Of a stretch of DNA of 34,437 bases, positions 13,627 through 18,796 are shown piece by piece. The DNA is from a virus. Position 1 is the stretch's first letter. The number at the start of each line of letters is the position of its first letter. A program made the translations under genes and the position numbers. The stretch is taken from positions 1-34,437 of IMG/VR virus record IMGVR_UViG_3300021365_000054; one strand, 5' to 3'. Below the pieces are notes generated by a model, which saw nothing but the letters and a program-made list of their open reading frames with translations, did no database searches and was not told the origin of the DNA.

Positions 13627-13683
13627 CCCGTAGACCAAACGTAAACCCATAGACCAAACGCTAACCCACAGATAAAAAACGTC
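13627..13683. repeat. TAGACCAAA repeat array B (three 19-bp units)
   Basis: Units begin with CCC at 13627, 13646 and 13665. The first two contain CCCGTAGACCAAACG and CCCATAGACCAAACG; the third is degenerate (CCCACAGATAAAAAAC). The 19-base period is near two helical turns. The array lies 26 bases upstream of the winged-helix gene start, where its promoter should be. Confidence 0.75.
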
Positions 13684-13714
13684 AGGTTTAACGGGTGAGG
13701 CGATAAGCCTGACG
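13680..13714. other. Inverted repeat between arrays B and C
   Basis: CGTCAGG (13680-13686) and CCTGACG (13708-13714) form a seven-pair perfect inverted repeat with a 21-base spacer. There is no T-run. It could be a protein site or part of a larger control or origin region with the adjoining direct repeats. Confidence 0.45.
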
Positions 13715-13738
13715 CATCGCGCCCAAGGTTTACCGTAT

Positions 13739-13803
13739 CCCCTAGACCAAATTCTGCATCCCCTAGACCAAAAAAATGCAGAAAAATCGTCCAAAAATGC
13801 AGA
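13739..13803. repeat. TAGACCAAA repeat array C
   Basis: CCCCTAGACCAAA occurs at 13739-13751 and at 13760-13772, a period of 21 bases. A second repeat, AAAAATGCAGA, occurs at 13772-13782 and 13793-13803, also with a 21-base period, after a degenerate CCAAAA core. Direct repeats at this spacing are typical of iterons or arrayed operators. Confidence 0.7.
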
Positions 13804-13825
13804 TCGAAATCATAACCCCTTGATT

Positions 13826-14062
13826 TTAAAGGGTTTCTCCCTGGGCCTGCTTTGCGTCATCAATTGCCCTTTTAGCGGTTCTCCATCGCACCTTGAAGAC
13901 ATGCGCGATATGGGCAACCGTCCAACCCCTCTCGACCCTTTCAGCCACAGCCGCGAGAAATTCGGCGCGCGTGCGGAAATCCCCCTTGAACAATGGGCGG
14001 CCTTTGGTCATTGGTCTAGTGCTTTGCGGGTGCCTTGGCCCTTTTAGTCGATCCCCTCGCAT
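13826..14062 (-). CDS. Small HTH protein, 78 residues
   Basis: The start is placed at ATG 14062 with AAGGGG upstream; the frame is open to 14104. The N-terminal half is basic and Pro/Gly-rich (RGDRLKGPRHPQSTRP), probably flexible. The C-terminal half has a helix-turn-helix (ERGWTVAHIAHVFKVRWRTAKR). It resembles small phage regulators or resolvase-type HTH tails. It overlaps the upstream signal-peptide gene by 19 bases. Target is unknown; the adjacent repeat array C is a possible site. Confidence 0.65.
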   Translation of the reverse strand: MRGDRLKGPRHPQSTRPMTKGRPLFKGDFRTRAEFLAAVAERVERGWTVAHIAHVFKVRWRTAKRAIDDAKQAQGETL

Positions 14063-14226
14063 TTGATCCCCTTCTGTTTGTAGTCTGGAATGAACCCGGC
14101 GCAAAAATCGGCCCGGTATTGAGCCTCCACACGTTGAGCTTCCTCAAAGTCAGAATTCCCGGCGAACCACACGCACGCGATGACAAAGGCGGCAAGTGCC
14201 GCCCGTTTAAAATTTCTCATAGTCAT
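14044..14226 (-). CDS. Small exported protein, 60 residues
   Basis: ATG 14226 is preferred to 14229 because it lies six bases from CGGAG. Residues 4-21 (RNFKRAALAAFVIACVWFAG) form a signal peptide or anchor with a basic start. The remainder is soluble, acidic then basic, with two cysteines (DFCAGF and KCEGID). The product is probably periplasmic or inner-membrane bound and could act in superinfection exclusion, as other small exported phage proteins do; this is a guess from topology. Confidence 0.65.
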   Translation of the reverse strand: MTMRNFKRAALAAFVIACVWFAGNSDFEEAQRVEAQYRADFCAGFIPDYKQKGIKCEGID

Positions 14227-14370
14227 CATTCTCTCCGTTTTGTTTGCTATTCGATTCTAGCGCATAAAGCCCCCTAGCTGTCAAACAAAAACGAGACAGA
14301 AGATAGAACTTTTTGGAATATGAAAGGCTCCAGCCATAACAAAGTGTTATTGATATTGTATCAAATACTT

Positions 14371-14399
14371 TTGACAAAGTAGAATGCCCCCTGTAAAGT
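14371..14399 (+). promoter_or_regulatory. Sigma-70-like promoter of the ribozyme-containing operon
   Basis: TTGACA (14371-14376), 17-base spacer, TAAAGT (14394-14399). It is followed by the leader TCATCAA...ACGGAGC, the same order as before the genes at 15037 and 15513. It is the likely start of the transcript containing the hammerhead ribozyme. Confidence 0.7.
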
Positions 14400-14433
14400 G
14401 TACTCATCAAATCAACGAAACGGAGCGGGAAGA

Positions 14434-14625
14434 ATGGAACAACAAATTTTAGAAACAATCGAAAATGCTTTAATCGGCAGAATGGCGAAAGAAGCAGGAG
14501 TTCAACCGTTTCAGATGAAGTCCATGATTATGAGATGCGAAGAACTCAAGCAGTATTATAAAGAGGTCCGGAGCGTTGCAATTAAGGATCTAGCGGAAAA
14601 CTTCCGAAAAACTGAGGCGGCTTAA
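14434..14625 (+). CDS. Small helical protein upstream of the ribozyme
   Basis: ATG 14434 follows CGGAGCGGGAAGA. The 63-residue protein is almost wholly helical and basic, with GRMAKEAGVQPFQMKSMIMR resembling a small HTH-like or helix-hairpin region and a final charged helix (DLAENFRKTEAA). No family is recognised. Its stop codon lies in the loop of a hairpin, and a hammerhead ribozyme starts 12 bases downstream, so its mRNA should end at 14641 after self-cleavage. Confidence 0.7.
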   Translation: MEQQILETIENALIGRMAKEAGVQPFQMKSMIMRCEELKQYYKEVRSVAIKDLAENFRKTEAA

Positions 14626-14634
14626 ACACCGCCT
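14615..14634 (+). other. Hairpin over the stop codon, just before the ribozyme
   Basis: AGGCGG (14615-14620) pairs with CCGCCT (14629-14634) around an eight-base loop that contains the TAA stop. There is no T-run, so it is not a classical terminator. Two bases later the ribozyme begins. After cleavage the upstream RNA would end seven bases beyond this stem, which could shield it from 3' exonucleases. Confidence 0.55.
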
Positions 14635-14636
14635 TC

Positions 14637-14686
14637 GGGTCTACCAGTTCGAGACTGGTACTGATGAGGCCAGAAAGCCGAAACCC
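14637..14686 (+). ncRNA. Type III hammerhead ribozyme
   Basis: All core elements are present in order. Stem III is GGGU (14637-14640) paired with ACCC (14683-14686), including the required A15.1-U16.1 pair. The cleavage triplet is GUC (14639-14641), with cutting expected after C14641. Stem I is a perfect seven-pair hairpin, UACCAGU (14642-14648) with ACUGGUA (14654-14660), loop UCGAG. CUGAUGA fills 14661-14667. Stem II is GGC (14668-14670) with GCC (14677-14679), loop CAGAAA. GAAA fills 14680-14683. Stem III is the open stem, hence type III. It lies between two small genes. The RNA produced for the downstream gene keeps its ACGGAGC site. Confidence 0.93.
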
Positions 14687-14703
14687 AAAACGGAGCAACA
14701 AAC

Positions 14704-14967
14704 ATGGAACTAGAGCAAATCAAAATTATTCGAAGCTACAGAATCAACAGCGGCTCAACTTTGGACCCTAAGTGGTCAGATTGGGCGGTTGATATAAGCG
14801 CCCCCGTTTCGAATCCGGTAGGGGTTGCAAATGTTATTGCTCAATTCAACGAAGCGATAGCGGAGGCTAAATACTTTAACGCTCAATATAGGCTCCAAGT
14901 TGGAATAATTGAGGATGGGGAGCGAGTTGTTGAGGTTGACGGCGAAGCGGTATTATTGGCCGCGTAA
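14704..14967 (+). CDS. Small protein downstream of the ribozyme
   Basis: ATG 14704 has ACGGAGC 7 bases upstream, itself five bases after the ribozyme. The 87-residue protein looks like a mixed alpha/beta fold: a beta hairpin (IKIIRSYRINSGS, WAVDISAPV), one helix (NVIAQFNEAIAEAKYFN) and a final beta hairpin (YRLQVGIIEDGERVVEVDG). No family is recognised. Its mRNA should carry a 5'-hydroxyl end capped by stem I of the ribozyme if cleavage occurs, which may change stability or translation relative to the upstream gene. Confidence 0.7.
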   Translation: MELEQIKIIRSYRINSGSTLDPKWSDWAVDISAPVSNPVGVANVIAQFNEAIAEAKYFNAQYRLQVGIIEDGERVVEVDGEAVLLAA

Positions 14968-14976
14968 AAATAAACC

Positions 14977-15005
14977 TTGACGAATGGGTCAGGCTGTGTC
15001 AAGCT
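14977..15005 (+). promoter_or_regulatory. Weak promoter-like leader before 15037
   Basis: TTGACG (14977-14982) followed at 17 bases by CAAGCT, a poor -10. The downstream order CATCAATCAA then ACGGAGC matches the leaders at 14371 and 15451. It may be a weak or activator-dependent promoter, or a degraded copy of the same cassette. Confidence 0.4.
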
Positions 15006-15036
15006 GGCCCCATCAATCAAAAACGGAGCAAGCAAA

Positions 15037-15318
15037 ATGATCAACAGATTCTCAAACCTCGAAGAAATCGCCTCAAACCTTGAGCACTTCGCAACCGTGT
15101 TGCACGATCAAGTTCGACGCGGATACATTCCGGCAGATGCTGGGGACTTTGGCAAACTAGAAGCAGCGGTTGAGTTGCTAGATCGCGTCTCACTCGAATT
15201 GTGCGAGGCTCAGGAAGAAGACGAAGCACGACAAGAAACAGAAGCCGACCTAAACCAATGGCTAAACGGTGACGCGGTACGCGCATCCCTCGCAAGCCTC
15301 AGCGCATACAAGCGGTAA
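15037..15318 (+). CDS. Small acidic helical protein, 93 residues
   Basis: ATG 15037 has ACGGAGC upstream. The protein is helical and acidic, with NLEEIASNLEHFATVLHDQV, a second helix (DFGKLEAAVELLDRVSLELCEAQEEDEARQ, shown here as two parts of one helix) and a short C-terminal helix. The long central helix has heptad spacing and may dimerise. There is no membrane segment and no recognised family. It belongs to the accessory gene run that shares leader sequences. Confidence 0.65.
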   Translation: MINRFSNLEEIASNLEHFATVLHDQVRRGYIPADAGDFGKLEAAVELLDRVSLELCEAQEEDEARQETEADLNQWLNGDAVRASLASLSAYKR

Positions 15319-15329
15319 GGGGCGCAATC

Positions 15330-15434
15330 ATGAGCATCTTCGAAATCGTCGCCCTGTCTTTTATCTTTTTTTCCATGCCCGCATTTATGGTTCTGGCCGT
15401 CCATGTAGACAAGAAAAACAAGAAATTTTCGTAA
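15330..15434 (+). CDS. Tiny membrane protein, 34 residues
   Basis: ATG 15330 follows AAGGGG by eight bases, 11 bases after the preceding stop. The product is one membrane span (IVALSFIFFSMPAFMVLAV) with a basic tail (DKKNKKFS). It is probably an inner-membrane peptide with the tail in the cytoplasm. Similar one-span peptides are encoded at 12123 and 16104 in the same accessory region. Confidence 0.55.
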   Translation: MSIFEIVALSFIFFSMPAFMVLAVHVDKKNKKFS

Positions 15435-15450
15435 TTTGTAAAAATAACGC

Positions 15451-15479
15451 TTGACAAGGGAAACATGGTCAGGCATTAT
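15451..15479 (+). promoter_or_regulatory. Promoter before 15513
   Basis: TTGACA (15451-15456) with CATTAT (15474-15479) at 17 bases; TTATAG two bases on is an alternative -10. The leader TCATCAATTAA then AACGGAGC matches those of the genes at 14434 and 15037. Confidence 0.6.
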
Positions 15480-15512
15480 AGATTCATCAATTAACAGAAC
15501 GGAGCAAAAACA

Positions 15513-15911
15513 ATGAGCGCACAAGAAAAGCAAGATTTTTGGATTCGGTCAAGCAACATACAGAACCACGTTGACCACATCGCCGAAACTTTGCGGAATG
15601 GTATGACCTTCGAGGATGCCGGTATTGATCACGAGGAGAACGGGTGCGAACTAGACGACATGATTAGCGGCTTCGACTGGTTGCAAGATGCCCTAGACAT
15701 GGAGTTCACCGTCTCAAGCAATGGCGACTTTTTAGGCGCTAGAATCTTGGTTGCCTTCGGCGGCCCTAATATCTGGGTTGATACTCGATGGTGCAAGGTT
15801 GACGGGTTTTGGTGGGGTGATTCGGCTTCGGCTGAGTTCGTCGACTCAATGGACATTCACGGCGCTTGCCAAGAATTGTTCGAGTGCAGTCGAATGTTTG
15901 AGTGCAGATAA
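15513..15911 (+). CDS. Acidic accessory protein, 132 residues
   Basis: ATG 15513 follows ACGGAGC. The N-terminal half is helical (FWIRSSNIQNHVDHIAETLR) and the middle has an acidic stretch (DHEENGCELDDMISGFDWLQDALDM). The C-terminal half is beta-rich with many Trp (GGPNIWVDTRWCKVDGFWWGD) and ends in a Cys-containing helix. It resembles antirestriction-type or other early phage proteins only in composition: small, acidic, Trp-rich. Expression from its own promoter suggests an early accessory function. Confidence 0.7.
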   Translation: MSAQEKQDFWIRSSNIQNHVDHIAETLRNGMTFEDAGIDHEENGCELDDMISGFDWLQDALDMEFTVSSNGDFLGARILVAFGGPNIWVDTRWCKVDGFWWGDSASAEFVDSMDIHGACQELFECSRMFECR

Positions 15912-15924
15912 GGGGGGATGCGGC

Positions 15925-16107
15925 ATGAACTATTACCAATACTCAATCAGTAAAATCAAGATTTCCAAAACCGTCGAACAACTCAGCAAGGTCGAAGACT
16001 GGCTTGAAAAAATGTACAACGCGGGGGTTTTTACACCGGAAGAACTTGGGCAATTAGACCGGAAGCTAGTCGACCACTCCCTAAAATTAGAGGGGATTAC
16101 AGCATGA
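15925..16107 (+). CDS. Small protein, 60 residues
   Basis: ATG 15925 follows AAGGGGGG. The protein starts with an aromatic segment (NYYQYSISKIK), then a helix-turn-helix-like pair (TVEQLSKVEDWLEKMYNAG and TPEELGQLDRKLVDHSLKL). It has no membrane span and no known family. The stop overlaps the next ATG as ATGA. The larger frame open upstream is only the shadow of the preceding gene. Confidence 0.65.
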   Translation: MNYYQYSISKIKISKTVEQLSKVEDWLEKMYNAGVFTPEELGQLDRKLVDHSLKLEGITA

Positions 16108-16223
16108 GAAGAAAAGCCAGAAGGAGAAGCGCGACACTGATACAGTTCGAGCGGGACGACCTCTATATAATGCTTTTCGCTTTATACGCTCTCTCGGTCT
16201 CTGTGGGGGCTTTTTTCCTTTAA
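16104..16223 (+). CDS. Tiny membrane protein, 39 residues
   Basis: ATG 16104 overlaps the preceding stop. A highly basic N-terminus (RRKARRRSATLIQFERDD) is followed by a membrane span (LYIMLFALYALSVSVGAFFL) that ends at the stop. The positive-inside rule puts the N-terminus in the cytoplasm. It is the last accessory gene before a strong terminator. The function is unknown. Confidence 0.6.
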   Translation: MRRKARRRSATLIQFERDDLYIMLFALYALSVSVGAFFL

Positions 16224-16250
16224 CTTGACCCTTTACCCTTTCAACTTTCT

Positions 16251-16276
16251 AGCCCCATAAATTGGGGCTTTTTTTT
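16251..16276 (+). terminator. Rho-independent terminator of the accessory operon
   Basis: AGCCCCA (16251-16257), loop TAAAT, TGGGGCT (16263-16269), then an eight-base T-run (16269-16276). This is a textbook intrinsic terminator and isolates the accessory genes from the late operon that starts downstream. Confidence 0.9.
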
Positions 16277-16330
16277 GCCTATTCAAAGCGTTATACTCTA
16301 AAGTTCAGAGATCCAAGGTGGTTATTCGAT

Positions 16331-16735
16331 ATGGTTATATTGACTCGATGGGCATTTTTCAACGATTGCACGCTTGGGCGTTTAGAGTTCGAGGGGTTCA
16401 AGTGTTGGACAGTTGAGCGACCTTGGCTAGATAACGCTGTCAACGTCTCATGCGTTCCTGATGGCGTCTACACGATGGAACGGCACGATTCCCCAAAGTT
16501 CGGTCCTGATGTTTGGGAGCTTCAAAACGTACCGGAAAGGTCTTACATCTTGATTCACGCTGGCAACACTTCCAAGGATGTGACCGGCTGCATTGCATTG
16601 GGTGAAGGTTTGAGAGTTGGTGGAGATGGTGTCACAAGCTCTAGAAAGGCTTTGGCAGAGTTTGAGAAGCTAACCAATGGTATCGAGTCGCTAGATATAA
16701 AGATCGCTTCTGGCCGAATCTCTGAGCGTTCTTGA
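16331..16735 (+). CDS. DUF5675-like protein, candidate lytic or cell-wall enzyme
   Basis: The start is placed at ATG 16331 with AAGGTGG upstream. The 134-residue protein has LGRLEFEGFKCWTVERPW, VPDGVYTMERHDSPKFG and the motif SYILIHAGNTSKDVTGCIALG (in two parts: SYILIHAGN, then DVTGCIALG). This His...Gly-Cys arrangement is typical of DUF5675 and resembles the catalytic His/Cys of L,D-transpeptidase-like folds. Family members are often encoded near phage lysis or structural genes. No other endolysin is evident in the genome, so this is the best candidate for cell-wall cutting, though activity is not established for the family. Confidence 0.75.
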   Translation: MVILTRWAFFNDCTLGRLEFEGFKCWTVERPWLDNAVNVSCVPDGVYTMERHDSPKFGPDVWELQNVPERSYILIHAGNTSKDVTGCIALGEGLRVGGDGVTSSRKALAEFEKLTNGIESLDIKIASGRISERS

Positions 16736-16771
16736 TCGTATATTGTCGCAACTTAAAAAGGATTGACCCAA

Positions 16772-17053
16772 ATGGCGAAAGATCCCCGATTGGAGCGTTA
16801 CAACCTCGAAGGCTTCAACAAGCCAAAGCGAACCCCAAAGCATCCTGAAAAATCTCATGTAGTTCTGGCAAAGGATGGCGAAACGGTAAAGCTCATCAGG
16901 TTCGGCCAGCAAGGGGTGAAAGGCTCACCGGCCAGGAAAGGCGAAAGCAAAGCGGATGTGGCAAGGCGTGCCAGCTTCAAGGCTCGACACGCCAAGGGAA
17001 TCGCTAAGGGGAAGTTGTCAGGCTCTTATTGGGCCAATCTGGTTAAATGGTAG
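16772..17053 (+). CDS. Conserved basic phage protein, 93 residues
   Basis: The start is ATG 16772 with AAGGA upstream. The body carries SHVVLAKDGETVKLIRFGQQG followed by a Lys/Arg-rich region and the ending KGKLSGSYWANLVKW. Proteins ending in a similar KGKxSxxYWANxVKW motif and preceding the packaging genes occur in many phages; no activity is known to me. The strong positive charge suggests nucleic acid contact. It is near the head of the late operon. Confidence 0.7.
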   Translation: MAKDPRLERYNLEGFNKPKRTPKHPEKSHVVLAKDGETVKLIRFGQQGVKGSPARKGESKADVARRASFKARHAKGIAKGKLSGSYWANLVKW

Positions 17054-17117
17054 GTGTGGCCCAAACAACCCAAGCGAGGCACATGGCCTCATCTAAGACA
17101 CTCACGGAGGCGAACCA

Positions 17118-17207
17118 ATGCCATACAAAGATCTGAAAAAGCAAGGCCAGAAGGTCAAGAAAACAGGCAACAAGAAACCAAAGCCGATGAAGAAGCCCAA
17201 GGGGTGA
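17118..17207 (+). CDS. Very basic peptide, 29 residues
   Basis: ATG 17118 follows a CGGAGG site. The product is mostly Lys, Pro and Gly (KKQGQKVKKTGNKKPKPMKK) and carries no fold signal. Such Lys-rich peptides occur beside small terminase genes in other phages and may bind DNA or be part of the virion. It ends four bases before the TerS start. Confidence 0.55.
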   Translation: MPYKDLKKQGQKVKKTGNKKPKPMKKPKG

Positions 17208-17211
17208 TGAC

Positions 17212-17556
17212 ATGGCAGGAAGACCCAGGACAGAGATAGACCTTGACGAGCTGCGAAAGCTGATGGCGCTAAACTGCACGATGGCAGAGATCGCCGCATT
17301 CTTTGGTTGCAACAAGAAAACCATCGAGCGCCGCATGAATGAGGATGATGAGCTTGCGGAAATCATCGACCACGGGCGAGCTGATGGGATGTTGTCAGTG
17401 AGGCGCAAGCAGTTCCAGATCATGGAATCAGGGAACCCAACAATGGCGATATGGCTAGGGAAACAACGGCTAGGCCAGCGGGACAGCTTCGATATGATCC
17501 AAGAGCACAAGCCTATCTCTATCGAGATCGTAAACCCGCATGTCTTCGACGATTAG
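17212..17556 (+). CDS. Terminase small subunit
   Basis: The 114-residue protein has an N-terminal HTH (TEIDLDELRKLMALNCTMAEIAAFFGCNKKTIERRM), the DNA-binding region typical of TerS, followed by a helical part (VRRKQFQIMESGNPTMAIWLGKQ). It lies directly before TerL and overlaps it by 17 bases. TerS recognises the packaging site and stimulates TerL. The protein is short compared with many TerS (140-180 residues), but the pattern of an HTH plus MAIWLGKQ-like helix is common in these phages. Confidence 0.8.
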   Translation: MAGRPRTEIDLDELRKLMALNCTMAEIAAFFGCNKKTIERRMNEDDELAEIIDHGRADGMLSVRRKQFQIMESGNPTMAIWLGKQRLGQRDSFDMIQEHKPISIEIVNPHVFDD

Positions 17557-18784
17557 CCCAACAAAGCCTCAGTTTGACTACATCACTTCCGAGGCCAGTT
17601 ACCCGGCTATGGTGGCAGGATTCGGGGCCGGTAAGACTGAGGGCGCTATTCATCGCTCGATCATTGGCAAGTTGAGAAGCCCAACGACTAACAGGGGCTT
17701 TTATGCGCCCACCTATGACCTGATTCGTATGATAGCCTTCCCACGCTTCGAGGAAATATTGACGGAGCTGGAGATACCCTACAGGCTTTATAAGTCCCCT
17801 CTGAACTACATTGATATTAACGGGATGGGCTTGATCTTCTTCCGGTCGATGGATGCACCGCACCGGATCATTGGATATGAGCACGCTGATGCCGATGTTG
17901 ATGAACTCGATACCATGAAGCCAGAAGACGCGGCCCACGCATGGCGGCAGATCCTAGCTAGAAACCGGCAGAAGAAGCCGGACGGAAAGCCCAATACGGT
18001 CGGGGTAACAACAACGCCCGAAGGTTTCCGGTTTGTCTATCAGGCGTGGAAGAAAGACCCGAAGCCGGGCTATGAGATCATTCAAGCGCCCACAGAGAGC
18101 AACCCGCACATTCCCGAGGGATACGTTGACAGCCTGAAGGCGATCTATCCTGAGCACTTGCTTGCCGCCTACTTAGAGGGCCAGTTTGTCAACCTCACCA
18201 GCGGGACGGTATACATGAGCTATGATCGGCACGCTTGCGGGTCAACTGAGACCATCAAAGAGAATGAGCCGCTATTCATTGGGTGCGATTTCAACGTGAC
18301 CAAACAGGCTGCGACCATCTACGTTCAGAGAGAAGGCGGAAGGGTATGGCACGCGGTCGATGAGTTGATGAATATGTACGATACGCCGGAGATGATCCGA
18401 ATCATTCAGGGGCGCTATCCTCATCACCCGATCTATATCTACCCAGATGCTTCGGGCGGGGCCAGGAAGACGGTCAACGCGTCCCTAAGTGATCTGGCGT
18501 TGCTTGAGCAAGCAGGGTTCACGGTGAGGGCGAAGAAGAAGAACCCAGCGATAAAAGACAGGGTTGCGGCCATGAATAGGGCGCTTGGACAGGGAAGGGT
18601 TAGAATTAACGCCGAGGCGTGCAAAGTCACCGCCGAATCGTTAGAACAGCAAGTCTACAAAAATGGAGAGCCGGACAAATCAACCGGCGTTGACCACCAA
18701 AACGATGCAACCACCTACCCCATAGCGTACGAAATGCCGGTAATGAAGCCGGTTGCAAATGTACGCTTTGCCTTTGCCACCTAA
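17540..18784 (+). CDS. terL: Terminase large subunit
   Basis: The 414-residue protein contains the packaging ATPase and nuclease domains. Walker A is GFGAGKT (residues about 27-33) and the Walker B region is ADADVDELD (about 116-124). The coupling motif follows as GVTTTPEGF. The RNase-H-like nuclease acids sit in IGCDFNVT (about 249), YPDASGG (about 302) and DHQNDAT (about 385). It powers DNA translocation into the prohead and makes the packaging cuts. The strategy (pac or cos) cannot be fixed from this sequence alone. The start overlaps TerS. Confidence 0.93.
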   Translation: MSSTISPTKPQFDYITSEASYPAMVAGFGAGKTEGAIHRSIIGKLRSPTTNRGFYAPTYDLIRMIAFPRFEEILTELEIPYRLYKSPLNYIDINGMGLIFFRSMDAPHRIIGYEHADADVDELDTMKPEDAAHAWRQILARNRQKKPDGKPNTVGVTTTPEGFRFVYQAWKKDPKPGYEIIQAPTESNPHIPEGYVDSLKAIYPEHLLAAYLEGQFVNLTSGTVYMSYDRHACGSTETIKENEPLFIGCDFNVTKQAATIYVQREGGRVWHAVDELMNMYDTPEMIRIIQGRYPHHPIYIYPDASGGARKTVNASLSDLALLEQAGFTVRAKKKNPAIKDRVAAMNRALGQGRVRINAEACKVTAESLEQQVYKNGEPDKSTGVDHQNDATTYPIAYEMPVMKPVANVRFAFAT

Positions 18785-18796
18785 GAGAATTGACCG

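Noticed and set aside
12876-13803. CRISPR array
   Set aside because: Repeats are 9-15 bases with spacing of 19-25 bases and lack unique spacers of constant length; they fit iterons or operators.
14001-14019. Further TTTGGTC / TTGGTCTAG repeat copies of the 13.6 kb arrays
   Set aside because: They are inside the coding sequence of the 78-residue HTH gene, in imperfect form and without regular spacing; treated as chance.
14615-14634. Rho-independent terminator after the 63-residue gene
   Set aside because: The stem has only six pairs and no T-run; it is followed at once by the ribozyme, so it is listed as a structural hairpin instead.
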